Positions 52,547 through 62,384 are shown, counted from the stretch's first letter. The stretch: 64,000 bases of DNA from an uncultured Kiloniellaceae bacterium (GCA_947500035.1 CANMQP010000018.1:1-64000); one strand, 5' to 3'. Translations and numbers: made by a program. Notes: generated from the letters alone by a model not told the origin.

Positions 52547-53233
52547 TCAGGCTTCAGCCGCCAAGAGCCTGCTTCGGAAAACGAGCCCTGCAACTGCTGC
52601 GCCAATGCAAGGGGCGACAAAGAACAGCCAGAGCTGAGAAAGCGCCTGCCCGCCTGCAAAGACCGCCGGACCCAGGCTCCTGGCCGGATTCACCGACACG
52701 CCAGTGACCTGAATACCGACGATGTGGATCACCACCAGGGTCAGGCCGATTGCCAGGCCCGCAAGCATGGCCGGAGCGCCGTTCTGGGTCGATCCCAGGA
52801 TCGCAATCAGGAACAGGAAGGTGGCCACGACTTCAAACACAAAGGCGGACATCAGGCCGTATTCGCCGAGATACCCCGCGCCCCAGCCGTTCTGACCCAG
52901 TCCGGCTGTCGCCAAGTCGTGCCCTGCCAGCTTGCCGCTGACGATCAGATAGAGCACACCGGCTCCGGCAATTCCGCCCAGGCACTGCGCAATCACATAG
53001 GATACGAAGTCACTGACGGACATCCGGCCCGCAATCAGGACACCAAGGCTCACGGCAGGATTGATGTGACATCCGGACACAGGGCCGATCCCGTAAGCCA
53101 TGGCGATCAACGCCAAACCAAAGGCAAAACTGATCCCCAAGACACCGACCACGTCACCGGCAATGACCGCGGATCCACATCCGAACAAAACGAGCGTGAA
53201 GGTTCCGATAAATTCGGCACAAGCTTTATTCAT
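52547..53233 (-). CDS. aqpZ: Aquaporin Z
   Basis: This 228-residue major intrinsic protein forms a water channel in the inner membrane. Six transmembrane helices and both half-helix NPA motifs are present: CHINPAVSLGV in the first repeat and SVNPARSLGPAVF in the second. The Arg after the second NPA forms the selectivity filter, as in AqpZ rather than glycerol facilitators. It starts MNKACAEFIGTFTLVLFGCG. Single gene, divergent from the DEAD-box helicase. Confidence 0.94.
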   Translation of the reverse strand: MNKACAEFIGTFTLVLFGCGSAVIAGDVVGVLGISFAFGLALIAMAYGIGPVSGCHINPAVSLGVLIAGRMSVSDFVSYVIAQCLGGIAGAGVLYLIVSGKLAGHDLATAGLGQNGWGAGYLGEYGLMSAFVFEVVATFLFLIAILGSTQNGAPAMLAGLAIGLTLVVIHIVGIQVTGVSVNPARSLGPAVFAGGQALSQLWLFFVAPCIGAAVAGLVFRSRLLAAEA

Positions 53234-53590
53234 GTTGAAATCCCTCTCTTTATGCAGGGTTTCGCCATAAAACTTCCCCAGAACGAACCCCGTTTCGCCG
53301 ATGAAACACTGTGCATCAAGCGGTTAACCATTGATATTAGTGAAATATCCAATGCAATAAGGCTTGACATCGGGTCGAAAAAGCATCATTTCCCCGTCTC
53401 TCGCTGCTCGTTGTCCTCCTAAGGCTCCGCTGGCGGCTTTACAAAAATCAAAAATGTTTCCGCCGTGCCTCTGCACGTGCTTCGGTCTCGGCCAAAGTGA
53501 CGTCCTGACGCCCAGCTACGGGTTACACCGCGGAATGCTCAGCCTCTTGCCTGAAAAAGGGGCTGTAACGTCTGCGGAAGGACAAAGACG
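53234..53590. other. Divergent promoter region, aqpZ / DEAD-box helicase
   Basis: This 357-bp stretch contains no gene that I can support. It should hold both promoters; a long 5' untranslated leader for the helicase is possible, as is common for cold-responsive helicases, but I find no defined motif. Confidence 0.4.
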
Positions 53591-55003
53591 ATGGCATCTT
53601 TCGATACGCTCGGCCTGAGCGCCGATCTCCTGCGCGTGGTTGAAGCCCAGGGCTTCAGCGCACCCACCGCAATCCAGGCTAAATCCATCCCCATGCTGCT
53701 TGAGGGCCGCGACCTTAAAGGCGTCGCCCAGACCGGTGGCGGCAAAACGGCTGCTTTCGTTCTGCCGCTGCTGCACAAGCTCGCCGAAGAAAAGCAGGCG
53801 ACCAAGCCCGGGATGGCAAATGCCCTGATCCTGGCGCCGACCCGCGAGCTCGCCAATCAGATTGGCGAGTGCATCCGTCAGTTCAGCAAGGGTCAGCGCC
53901 TGTTCCACACCGTTCTCTTCGGCGGCTCGCCCTTCTTCCCGCAGATGAAAGCCCTGCAGCGCGGCGTTCACATCGTCGTGGCCACCCCGGGCCGCATGAT
54001 GGATCATATCCGCCGCGGCAATCTGAAGCTGGACGACGTTCAAACCTTCATCCTGGACGAAGCCGACCGCATGCTGGACATGGGCTTTATCGACGAGGTT
54101 AAGCAGGTTGCCGCCAGCCTGCCGAAAGAGCATCAGACGGTCATGTTCTCCGCGACCATGAACAGCGGTATCCGCGCCCTGGCAGACAAACTTCTGAACG
54201 ATCCGGTTCAGGTCGAGGCTTCAAAGGAAAGCACCGTTGCCGTAACCATCGATCATCGCGTGCTCTGTGTCGATTACCGCAACAAAAAAGATCTGCTGCT
54301 TCATCTCCTGAAAAACGACGAGCTCAAGCGCGTTCTTATCTTTACCCGCACCAAGGCCATGGCCGACAAGCTTTCCGAAGAGCTGCGGGACTGCGGCCGC
54401 CGGGTCGATGCCATTCACGGCGACCGGGAGCAGCGGATCCGTCAGAAGGTTCTGCAGAAGTTCCGCAAGGGCTTCATCGACGTGCTGGTCGCAACCGACG
54501 TTGCCGCACGCGGCATCGACGTGCCCGACATCACCCACGTCATCAACTACGACATGCCGCTTGAGGCCGAGAGCTACGTCCACCGAATCGGCCGTACCGG
54601 CCGTGCCGGTGTTAAGGGAACCGCCCTCTCGCTCTGCGAGACCAAGGAAGGCAACCTACTGCGCAACGTCGAGCGTGCGATCCGCCAGCCGGTCCCGGTC
54701 GAAAAGGACCACCCCTTCCACGCCGAACTCGCCGGCAGCCGGAACGCCGGTCCCAAGCGGAACGGCAAGAAGTTCGGCAAGCCCTTCGCTGGCAAGGGCC
54801 GCAAGCCCTTCCAGAAGGATGGCTTTAAGACTGCGAACGCTGACGGCGCCCCGCGCAAGGGCGGCAAGAAGCCTTTCGCGAAGACCGCGGGCAAATACCG
54901 AGGTGACGGTGCACAGAAGCAGGAGCACGCCAACGACGGTCAGAACTTCCGTAAGTTCAAGGAAGGCGGCTACAAGGGCTCCAAGCGCAGGCGCGCAGCT
55001 TAA
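53591..55003 (+). CDS. DEAD-box RNA helicase, RhlE-like
   Basis: This 470-residue ATP-dependent RNA helicase has its motifs in order: the Q motif GFSAPTAIQAKSIP, motif I AQTGGGKTAAFVLP, PTRELANQIG, motif II LDEADRMLDMGF, motif III SATM, DVAARGIDVPDITHVINYD and motif VI HRIGRTGRAG. From about residue 375 a lysine/arginine/glycine-rich tail (KKFGKPFAGKGRKPFQKDGF) is added, as in RhlE and related proteins that work on structured rRNA or mRNA. Likely tasks are ribosome assembly or cold adaptation. A strong hairpin terminator follows. Confidence 0.94.
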   Translation: MASFDTLGLSADLLRVVEAQGFSAPTAIQAKSIPMLLEGRDLKGVAQTGGGKTAAFVLPLLHKLAEEKQATKPGMANALILAPTRELANQIGECIRQFSKGQRLFHTVLFGGSPFFPQMKALQRGVHIVVATPGRMMDHIRRGNLKLDDVQTFILDEADRMLDMGFIDEVKQVAASLPKEHQTVMFSATMNSGIRALADKLLNDPVQVEASKESTVAVTIDHRVLCVDYRNKKDLLLHLLKNDELKRVLIFTRTKAMADKLSEELRDCGRRVDAIHGDREQRIRQKVLQKFRKGFIDVLVATDVAARGIDVPDITHVINYDMPLEAESYVHRIGRTGRAGVKGTALSLCETKEGNLLRNVERAIRQPVPVEKDHPFHAELAGSRNAGPKRNGKKFGKPFAGKGRKPFQKDGFKTANADGAPRKGGKKPFAKTAGKYRGDGAQKQEHANDGQNFRKFKEGGYKGSKRRRAA

Positions 55004-55025
55004 CTCAAACACACGGTCTCTATCT

Positions 55026-55058
55026 GGCCCTGACGCGGAGAGCTTCTGCGTCAGGGCC
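55026..55058 (+). terminator. Rho-independent-like terminator of the helicase gene
   Basis: GGCCCTGACGC-N11-GCGTCAGGGCC is a perfect 11-bp stem 22 bp after the stop codon. A short T-rich stretch (TTCGCGGTTTTA) follows. Confidence 0.7.
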
Positions 55059-55095
55059 TTCGCGGTTTTAGGCCCGGTGTTTCAGAACACCTGTT

Positions 55096-55731
55096 TTAAG
55101 TCCGTGGTTCAGCTTCGCCGGTAAAATGTTCGCCGAGCGGCCAAAGGTGCAGGGGAAAGTGATCCTGTCGCAGGTTCCGAACCACAAACCCCGCCGCCTC
55201 GATCAGCTGTATCGGGCTGCGATTGAGATTACAGCCACCAGCGAGCTGGCCCCAAAGGCCATTGAAACGGTCCTGCATCCTTCCACAGAAGGGCCGATCT
55301 GAACGGCCATGTTCGCTGAAGAGCAGTCGCCCCCCGGGCTTCAGCACACGCTTTATCTCCGCCAAAGCGCGGCCCGACGCGGGAATGGTGCAGAAAGCGT
55401 AGGTCACAACGACCGTATCGACGCTGCCGCTCTCCAGAGGCAGGCACTCGCCCCTTGCCGGTAGCAATTCCACCTTCATCAGCTCCGGCAGTTTCGGCCG
55501 CGCAAGCGACAGCATCTTCTCATCGGGATCGATCGCGATCAGACGCTCCACTTGCTCGGCATTATAGTAAGGCAGGTTCAAACCGGACCCGAAACCGATC
55601 TCGGCAACGAGCCCCTTGGCCTTTGGCACGACGTGCTGTCTCATTTTCGCGAAAGCGCCCAGCGAACAGCCCGCATGAACGACGTAAGGCGCAACCACGC
55701 GCTCGTAGGTTCCTCCGCAGGAAAAACACAT
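55096..55731 (-). CDS. Class I SAM-dependent methyltransferase
   Basis: This protein of about 211 residues has the SAM-binding motif LVAEIGFGSGLNLPYYN and the acidic loop AIDPDEKMLSLARPK, then VDTVVVTYAFCTIPASGRAL and LKPGGRLLFSEHG. This is the pattern of the UbiE/phospholipid methyltransferase-like group; the acceptor is unknown. The ATG at 55731 has GGAGGG six bases upstream, and the frame before it is not supported. Note the N-terminal MCFSCGGTYERVVAPYVVHA, typical of this subgroup. It is divergent from the BTAD-hydrolase gene. Confidence 0.85.
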   Translation of the reverse strand: MCFSCGGTYERVVAPYVVHAGCSLGAFAKMRQHVVPKAKGLVAEIGFGSGLNLPYYNAEQVERLIAIDPDEKMLSLARPKLPELMKVELLPARGECLPLESGSVDTVVVTYAFCTIPASGRALAEIKRVLKPGGRLLFSEHGRSDRPFCGRMQDRFNGLWGQLAGGCNLNRSPIQLIEAAGFVVRNLRQDHFPLHLWPLGEHFTGEAEPRT

Positions 55732-55824
55732 CTCTATCCCTCCAGTCCCGATCCGCTTAAACTCACTCAAGCTTTCATGGGATGGAGATAGCGCTTTGCT
55801 GTCCCCCAAGCGTCCCCTCGTGCA

Positions 55825-57453
55825 ATGTTTCGGGTTCTAATGCTGGCTGTGACTCTCGAGATAAAGGCCCTTGGATTTCCGCTGTTTTTCCTAGGTGGGC
55901 AAAAAACCGACCTTGCTCTGCGGAAAGGTATCGCCCTGCTGGTCTATATGGCCGAAGCACGCGCGCCGATCGGCAGGGACGTACTGGCCACGCTTCTGTG
56001 GCCGGACGCAGATCAAGAGGACTCGCGGGCACGGCTGCGCCGGACCCTTTACAAAGTCCGCACGGCATTCGGCGCGGACATCATCGAAGCGGACCGGGAC
56101 AAGCTTCAGTTTTCCCGACACCTTGAAGTCACATGCGACGCCTATGACTTTGAAGCCGCCTGTAACCGCGGAGAGTTCGGCGTCGCCGCCCGGTCTTATC
56201 CGTCAGACTTTCTCTCCGGCTTCGCGTTGGATGACTGCCAGGAGTTCGAGGATTGGGTCTTTTATCGGCGCGAGGCGCTACGCAGCCGCTTGATCAATGC
56301 CTTGGAGCGGCTGGTGGAGGAAAGCCTCGACGAGGGCAAAAGCCGTGACGCCATCACGGCGGCCACCCGTCTTCTCAGCCTCGATCCCCTGAGCGAATCC
56401 GCGCAGCGTCATCTCATCCGAGCGCATCTCCATGCCGGTGACCGCGCAGCAGCGGAGCGGCAATATACCATTTGTGTAAAGCTTTTACGGGATGAACTTG
56501 ATGTCGAACCTGCGGCGGAAACAACCCTGCTTCTGACCGATCCGTCCCTTCGTCCTTCCCGGTCTCAGCCTGCGGCGCCCCGGTCGCGGACCCGTTACGC
56601 CGCAAGCGGCAGCCTGCATATCGCCTACCAGGTGATCGGCGAGGGTTCTCTCGATATCGTCCTGGTGCCGGGATTTGTCTCCCATGTGGAGCGGGCGTGG
56701 GAAGATGCCCGCTGCCGCAGATTTCTGACTGCGCTCTCCGGGATAGGACGTCTCATTCTCTTCGACCGCCGCGGTGTCGGCCTCTCGGACCGGGTCGGTG
56801 CGATCCCCAGTGTCGAAGCCACGGCGCAGGATATTCTCTCGGTCATGGACGCCGCCGGCAGCAAACGTGCCCTTCTGTTCGGCGCATCGGAGGGCGGACC
56901 GGGATGCATCCAGTTTGCCGCCGACAGGCCGGACCGCCTGGCCGGGCTCATCCTCTATGGGTCACTGGCCAAAGGAAGCCGCGCGAAAGGCTATCCCTTT
57001 GCCATGAGCCTGCGGCAATATGACATCTGGCTTGAGCGCCTCATCCGGGAATGGGGCGGGCCGGCGGAAATCGCGTTCTTCGCGCCAAGCTTCGTTGGCG
57101 ACCGCCAGGCGGAAAACTGGTGGGCCAGTCTGCTGCGCAGCGCCTCCAGCCCCGGCGCCATCAAAGGCGTGCTCGAGGCTCTCCGCGATATCGACGTCCG
57201 TTCCCTGTTGCCCGATATCTCGACGCCGACCCTGGTCCTCCACCGCTGCGGCGACCGTGCCGTCCGGCCGGAGGCGGGCCGCTATCTTGCACAGACGATA
57301 CCCGCTGCGCGCTTCGTGGAGCTCGATGGCGACGATCATTGGTTCTGGGCCGGGGACCAAGCGCGTTTGCTTCGAGAAATCAAAGCCTTTGCGAAGACTC
57401 TTAATCCAACTGGCGGCACGACAGTATTAACCCGGAAAAGACATAAAGCATGA
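55825..57453 (+). CDS. BTAD-type transcriptional activator fused to an alpha/beta hydrolase
   Basis: This 542-residue protein has three parts. First is a winged-helix-like region (about 12-95; ALRKGIALLVYMAEARAPIG, DSRARLRRTLYKVRTAFG). Second is a bacterial transcriptional activator (BTAD/TPR) domain at about 100-245 (AYDFEAACNRGEF, RHLIRAHLHAGDRAAAERQY). Third is an alpha/beta hydrolase from about 265 to 530. The last has the nucleophile elbow LLFGASEGGPG, the oxyanion region VLVPGFVSHVERAW and a terminal GDDHWFWAGD His. It could be a ligand-hydrolysing or ligand-sensing regulator. The GST-like gene overlaps by 4 bp, which makes it the best candidate target. Confidence 0.8.
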   Translation: MFRVLMLAVTLEIKALGFPLFFLGGQKTDLALRKGIALLVYMAEARAPIGRDVLATLLWPDADQEDSRARLRRTLYKVRTAFGADIIEADRDKLQFSRHLEVTCDAYDFEAACNRGEFGVAARSYPSDFLSGFALDDCQEFEDWVFYRREALRSRLINALERLVEESLDEGKSRDAITAATRLLSLDPLSESAQRHLIRAHLHAGDRAAAERQYTICVKLLRDELDVEPAAETTLLLTDPSLRPSRSQPAAPRSRTRYAASGSLHIAYQVIGEGSLDIVLVPGFVSHVERAWEDARCRRFLTALSGIGRLILFDRRGVGLSDRVGAIPSVEATAQDILSVMDAAGSKRALLFGASEGGPGCIQFAADRPDRLAGLILYGSLAKGSRAKGYPFAMSLRQYDIWLERLIREWGGPAEIAFFAPSFVGDRQAENWWASLLRSASSPGAIKGVLEALRDIDVRSLLPDISTPTLVLHRCGDRAVRPEAGRYLAQTIPAARFVELDGDDHWFWAGDQARLLREIKAFAKTLNPTGGTTVLTRKRHKA

Positions 57454-58202
57454 CGGAACCAAGGCCGAAACTGATCTCCTTCGCGATCTCGCATTACTGC
57501 GAGAAAGCGCGCTGGGCGTTGGACTGGTATGGCATTGACTACAGGGAAGAGTTCTGGCCGATCGGCCTGCACGTGGAGATGGCCCGTAAGCTCGGTGCCC
57601 CGGACTCCAGCGTCCCCATCCTGCAGTTCGCTGATGAGGTGATTCAGGGCAGCCAGGAAATTCTCGATTGGGCCTACCGCAACAGGACCGTGCCGAAAAA
57701 GAGTCTTGAGGACAGGCAACACAACAGACAAGTTCGCGAAATCGAAGACCGCGCTGATGCATTCATCGGGGTCCAGGTAAGGCGCCTGCTCTACGCCGAG
57801 ACACTCACACAGCATCCGGACATCATCCTGGAACTGCTCTACGGCAATCTGGATAAGAGAGTCCGCGCCGTCGGCCACAAACTCTGGCCCAGAATCCAGA
57901 CCGCGATGATTGATACACTCGACGCCGCCCCCGAAGCCGCTGAGGACGCGCGCGCGAAACTCGACAAGGAATTGGATTGGCTCGATGAGAAGCTGGCAGA
58001 AGGTAGGCGTTATCTCGTCGGCGATCACCTGACGCGCGCGGATCTGGCCGTCGCCAGTCTGCTGGGCGCTCTCTCCTCGCTCTCACGCGAGCGTATGTTC
58101 AAAAACGTCGATGTTCCGCCCGAAATCGAGGCCGAGTTTGCACGCCTGGGGAAACGCCCCTGCATGCAATGGGTTGAGCAGATCTACCGGGACTTCAGGT
58201 AA
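57450..58202 (+). CDS. Glutathione S-transferase-like protein
   Basis: This 250-residue protein has a GST-like N-terminal fold (KLISFAISHYCEKARWALDW, SSVPILQFADEVIQGSQEIL with the usual Ser pair) and a long helical C-terminal domain (about 100-250). The SHYCEKARWAL segment is of the type found in GST-N_3 proteins. It overlaps the BTAD-hydrolase gene by 4 bp (ATGA) and is convergent with guanine deaminase 3 bp away. Substrate unknown. Confidence 0.82.
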   Translation: MTEPRPKLISFAISHYCEKARWALDWYGIDYREEFWPIGLHVEMARKLGAPDSSVPILQFADEVIQGSQEILDWAYRNRTVPKKSLEDRQHNRQVREIEDRADAFIGVQVRRLLYAETLTQHPDIILELLYGNLDKRVRAVGHKLWPRIQTAMIDTLDAAPEAAEDARAKLDKELDWLDEKLAEGRRYLVGDHLTRADLAVASLLGALSSLSRERMFKNVDVPPEIEAEFARLGKRPCMQWVEQIYRDFR

Positions 58203-58205
58203 GCC

Positions 58206-59534
58206 TTAAGAGTCGCCGGTGCCACGCGCATAGATCCGGCGACCGGCGGCGTAGGTCGCCTCGATCGCCCGGTCGTCGGCCAAAATCATCTGAATGAATA
58301 GCGTTTCGGTCAGGTCCTTGGCGTGCTCCATACGCTGGGTGATCATCGGCGTGGATTTCAGGTCGATCACAACCATGTCCGCCTCGTAACCCGGAGCGAG
58401 ATTGCCGATCTTGTCATCCAGGTATAGCGACTTTGCGCCACCGAGGGTCGCCAGATAAAACGCCTGGATCGGATGCAGGCTGAAGGACTGAAGCTGCGCA
58501 ATCTCGTAAGCGGCCCGCAAGGTCGCGAAGATGGAGAGACTGGTCCCACCCCCGATATCGGTCGCCAACCCAACCCGCAGGGGACCCACGCGCTGCTGCG
58601 AATCCGCAAGATCGAAGAGGCCGCTGCCGATAAAGAGATTCGACGTAGGACAGTGCGCCACTGCGCTCCCGGTCTCGGCGATCACCGCTTTCTCGCGATC
58701 CGACAGATAGATCCCATGGCCCAGAACACAGCGCGGTCCGAGCAAGCCGTATTTCTCGTAAACCCCAAGGTAATCGCTGCAGTCCGGAAAGAGCTCAGCA
58801 ACCCAGGCCAGCTCCTGACGGTTTTCAGAGACGTGAGTCTGCATATAGACGCCTTTGCTCTCCTGCCACAGCGCTCCCGCGGCCTCCAGTTGGGCATCCG
58901 TGCTGGTCGGAGCAAAGCGGGGGGTGAGGCCATAGAGCGCCCTGTCCTTGCCGTGCCAGCGTTCGATCAGGGCCTTTGAGTCGTCGTAGGCCGCCTGCGC
59001 CGTGTCGGTTAGAAAGTCGGGAGCGTTGCGGTCCATCATCACCTTGCCCGCGATCACCCGCAGGTCATAGGGCGCCGCAGCCTCGAAAAAAGCATCCACC
59101 GACTCAGGATGCAGCGTGCAGTAAACCGCCGAGGTGGTGATGCCGTTACGCAGGCTCTCTTGGAGAAAAAGCCCGGCGACCTTGCCGGCATAATCCCGGT
59201 CGTGAAATTTTCCCTCCGCCGGAAAGGTATATTCGTTCAGCCATTCGATCAGCTGCGCGCCGTAGGAGGCGATCACCTCCATCTGCGGGTAGTGAACGTG
59301 CGTGTCCACAAAGCCCGCCATGATCAGCCGGCCAGGATAATAATGTACCTCGACGTCCGGGCCCAGGTCAGCCAGGAGATCACTCGCCTGCCCGACCTTC
59401 AGAATGACGCCATCCTCGACAACGACGGCACCATCGGACCAGAAGCGATGGGCATTCTCTGTCCCAAGCTGGAAAGGATCGGCGGTGAACTGCAGCACCT
59501 GCCCCCTGATCGCCAGTCTATCGCTCTCGCCCAT
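58206..59534 (-). CDS. guaD: Guanine deaminase
   Basis: This 442-residue amidohydrolase converts guanine to xanthine and ammonia in purine breakdown. The metal-binding motif VDTHVHYPQMEVI is near the N-terminus, HVSENRQEL supplies the third His, and GHGIYLSDREKAVIAETGSA plus CPTSNLFIGSGLFDL cover the remaining ligand and guanine-pocket segments. The ATG at 59534 has GGAGAAGG just upstream; the frame extends to 59585 without support. It is a single gene near an ABC-F protein, with no purine operon around it. Confidence 0.93.
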   Translation of the reverse strand: MGESDRLAIRGQVLQFTADPFQLGTENAHRFWSDGAVVVEDGVILKVGQASDLLADLGPDVEVHYYPGRLIMAGFVDTHVHYPQMEVIASYGAQLIEWLNEYTFPAEGKFHDRDYAGKVAGLFLQESLRNGITTSAVYCTLHPESVDAFFEAAAPYDLRVIAGKVMMDRNAPDFLTDTAQAAYDDSKALIERWHGKDRALYGLTPRFAPTSTDAQLEAAGALWQESKGVYMQTHVSENRQELAWVAELFPDCSDYLGVYEKYGLLGPRCVLGHGIYLSDREKAVIAETGSAVAHCPTSNLFIGSGLFDLADSQQRVGPLRVGLATDIGGGTSLSIFATLRAAYEIAQLQSFSLHPIQAFYLATLGGAKSLYLDDKIGNLAPGYEADMVVIDLKSTPMITQRMEHAKDLTETLFIQMILADDRAIEATYAAGRRIYARGTGDS

Positions 59535-59614
59535 CGCCTTCTCCAAACGGGATGCGCACCCGAATTGATTCCCTGTTCTTCGCAATACAGTGCGCTGATC
59601 TGCGGTTCAAGCAA

Positions 59615-61231
59615 TCACGGGCTTGAAAGACCTTCAGCGACATCCAAATCGATCCGCCGCGCGATGCCGATCGCCTCCAGAAAGGCATCAGAGTGTGAAA
59701 CGACCAGCAAGGCCCCGCTGTAGTCTCGAAGAGCCCCCTCGAGAGCTGCGAGCGATTCGAAGTCTAAATGATTGTCGGGTTCATCCAGCAACAGCAATGA
59801 TGGCGCAGTTCGCCCCCCGAAGATACAGGCCAGGGCGACTTTGAGGCGCTCACCCCCGCTCAGATCCGCCACGGGCAGCAAAGCGCGGTCGCCGCGCAGG
59901 CGCAGCTGGGCCAGACGTGTCCTGGCCATGGAGTCCGACAGCTCCGTTTCACGCACCTGCAGATTCTCGAACGCGGATTGCTCCCGATCCAGAAGGCTCA
60001 AATGCTGGTCGAGCCTTGCCGTGCGTGCGGCCCGGCGCGACACATGCCCCGACAGCGGATCGATCGATCCCTCGACCAGGCGCATGACCGTCGATTTACC
60101 AGCAGCGTTCGCCCCGCTCAGCGCGACCCGCTCGCCCGCCGTGATCTGAAAGGACAGACCTCCCCTTAAGACTGGCCCGCCATAGGGCATGACCACATCC
60201 TGCAAGGCCACAAGCACGCCCTGCGCAGGCGCCGAAGACGGCACGAATAGGCTTAAGGGATCCGAGCGTTCGACTGCGGCACGCGCCTCTTCCGCAGCAG
60301 CCTCGGCACTGTCCCTGCGCTGTGTTTCGATCCGCGTTAAGCGGGAACTCGAGGCCTCGGCGCGGGCCTTCGCGGCATCCAGCAGCATTTTGCTCTGGCT
60401 TCCCGTGCCACGTTGCTTCCGGCCGTAAGCGTCGCGTTGCGCCTGCCGCTCTTTGCGGGCCTGCGCCTCGCGCCGCTCGCGCGCTTGAGAAGCCTCAGCG
60501 GACGCAAGCGTTCGATGCGCTGCCTCAAGTTCTGTTTCTTTTTGAAGGTGATAGAAGCTGTAGTTCCCGCCGTACTTCTGCAAACCAAGACCGGTCAGCT
60601 CAAGGATCTGATCAACCACGCCCAGAAGTTCGCGGTCGTGGGTCACGATCAGCGCGCCCTTCTCCCACCGCTCAAGACGTTCTGCCAGCCAGCGGCGTCC
60701 ATTGCGGTCCAGATGGTTGGTCGGTTCGTCGAGAATGAGAAATTCCGGCATCTGAAGCTCGAGACGCAGCAGCGCCAGCCTTGTGCGTTCACCACCGCTG
60801 AGCCGTTCAACAGGATCGAACAGATCTGCAGATATTTCAAAGGCCTGAAGCGCCGCGTGAAGGTCTTCTTTCAGAGTCCAGCCTTCACCCAGGACCTCGA
60901 AATCGGCGGATTCCACTCCGCCTGCCTCGATGCGCGCCAGGGCTTCCAGGCGCTCTGTCACATCCAGCGCATCGGCAAGACTGCCCTGCATCCGGTCCGC
61001 TGCGTCCTGGGGCATGAAGCCTATCTTCGCGCGACTCGTCACCCGTCCGTGGCATGGTTTCTTCGCTCCAGCCAGGATCTGCGCCAGGACCGACTTACCG
61101 ACGCCATTGCGGCCAACCAGGCCGGTTCGTTCCGCGCCGAGGGCAACATCCAGGTCCTCGAATAGAAACCTGCCGTCGTCGAATTGAAAGGAAAGAGACT
61201 CTGCGGCAATCGCCGCGGGAAAGCGGGCCAT
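59615..61231 (-). CDS. ABC-F family ATP-binding protein
   Basis: This 538-residue protein has two ABC cassettes and no membrane domain. Cassette 1 has Walker A GRNGVGKSV, signature LSGGERTRLALLRLE and LILDEPTNHLDRNG. Cassette 2 has GANAAGKST, LSGGERLKVALACIF and LLLLDEPDNHLDFE. Between them lies a long charged helical linker (ARERREAQARKERQAQRDA). This is the ABC-F layout of ribosome-associated proteins that regulate translation or protect from antibiotics. The start is taken at 61231 (MARFPAAIAAES). Confidence 0.9.
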   Translation of the reverse strand: MARFPAAIAAESLSFQFDDGRFLFEDLDVALGAERTGLVGRNGVGKSVLAQILAGAKKPCHGRVTSRAKIGFMPQDAADRMQGSLADALDVTERLEALARIEAGGVESADFEVLGEGWTLKEDLHAALQAFEISADLFDPVERLSGGERTRLALLRLELQMPEFLILDEPTNHLDRNGRRWLAERLERWEKGALIVTHDRELLGVVDQILELTGLGLQKYGGNYSFYHLQKETELEAAHRTLASAEASQARERREAQARKERQAQRDAYGRKQRGTGSQSKMLLDAAKARAEASSSRLTRIETQRRDSAEAAAEEARAAVERSDPLSLFVPSSAPAQGVLVALQDVVMPYGGPVLRGGLSFQITAGERVALSGANAAGKSTVMRLVEGSIDPLSGHVSRRAARTARLDQHLSLLDREQSAFENLQVRETELSDSMARTRLAQLRLRGDRALLPVADLSGGERLKVALACIFGGRTAPSLLLLDEPDNHLDFESLAALEGALRDYSGALLVVSHSDAFLEAIGIARRIDLDVAEGLSSP

Positions 61232-61406
61232 GAACGGGCTCCCATCACACTCCACATCTCTCCGCAGAATTCATGCGGAGGGCGAAAAATCAGATGGAAA
61301 ACGTCTGCTTCATGTTCCCGGTCACTTTGTGTTCAGCCTGACCTTACTTGGTCAAGCTCTTGATATGGCGAATATATGCCCGTTGAACCAAATCTTCAAG
61401 AACAGC

Positions 61407-62372
61407 TTATCGTAGACTGCTCTTACCGTAATGACGCTCGATGCGCGACTGGATCAACTCGAAGACCATGGAGATCAGCCAATAGACCACAGCGGCGGTG
61501 ATCAGCATTTCCAGGTGTTTGAATTCCGAGCGTCCCTGGGTGCGCGCCAGGAACATCAGTTCCCAGACCCCCATCACTGAGACGAGCGAGGAATCCTTCA
61601 GCATGGCGATGAACTGATTGCCGGTCGGCGGAACCACGATCCTGATGGCTTGAGGCAGGATGATCTTGCGCATGATGATGCCATCGCGCAGTCCGAGCGC
61701 CCGGCCCGCTTCGCGCTGACCGGCGGGAATGGCCTCGATGCCGGCGCGGAAGATTTCGGCCATATAAGCGCCATAGCAAAGCGAAAGCGCCGCAATACCC
61801 GCCGGAACCGCATCGACGATAAAGCCCAGCTGCGGCAAACCAAGGTAGATCAGATAAACCTGGAGCAGCAGGGGCGTGCCGCGGAAAAACGAAATGTAAA
61901 AGGTGGAGATCCCGTAGCCGATGCCGCTCTTCGACAGCTTAGCCAGCGCCCCGACCAGGGCGATCACAAAGGAGATCGCGATTGCCGCCATTGAGATGTA
62001 GATGGTGGTAAAGGCGCCCTGCGTAATCAGAAAGGGTAGACGAGACCAGATAAAATCGTAGCTGAGGCCGAAGGAGTCGAAGAAGGCCAGCGCGAGAAAC
62101 AGCAGCTCGCACCAGACGATCCCGACCTGCCATCTGAACGGCAGATGCCGCAGGCCCTCCAGATTGGCGACGATGACCAGCGAAAGCACCAGCGCCGCGG
62201 CAATGCGGATGTGCCAGCCTGCTTCGGCCGCCGGCGCGATCAACTCGCCGAAAAAGCCGCCGCCGATGTTCGCCGTCACCAGGACGAAGAAGGAGACGAT
62301 AAAAATGAGTGCGGGGCGCTGGAACCTGGAGAGATCCAGGTTCGCCGGCGCCCCGGGTTCTTGTGAAGACAC
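61407..62372 (-). CDS. Amino acid ABC transporter permease
   Basis: This 321-residue permease has an extended N-terminal region with three or so hydrophobic helices (FIVSFFVLVTANIGGGFFGE; AAALVLSLVIVANL; GIVWCELLFLALAFFDSF) before the canonical HisMQ-type domain (FFRGTPLLLQVYLIYLGLPQ; FRAGIEAIPAGQREAGRALG). It lies 12 bp after the binding-protein gene. No second permease or ATPase follows on this strand, so the ATPase must be elsewhere, perhaps upstream beyond the window. Confidence 0.88.
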   Translation of the reverse strand: MSSQEPGAPANLDLSRFQRPALIFIVSFFVLVTANIGGGFFGELIAPAAEAGWHIRIAAALVLSLVIVANLEGLRHLPFRWQVGIVWCELLFLALAFFDSFGLSYDFIWSRLPFLITQGAFTTIYISMAAIAISFVIALVGALAKLSKSGIGYGISTFYISFFRGTPLLLQVYLIYLGLPQLGFIVDAVPAGIAALSLCYGAYMAEIFRAGIEAIPAGQREAGRALGLRDGIIMRKIILPQAIRIVVPPTGNQFIAMLKDSSLVSVMGVWELMFLARTQGRSEFKHLEMLITAAVVYWLISMVFELIQSRIERHYGKSSLR

Positions 62373-62384
62373 GCGATACGCCGG

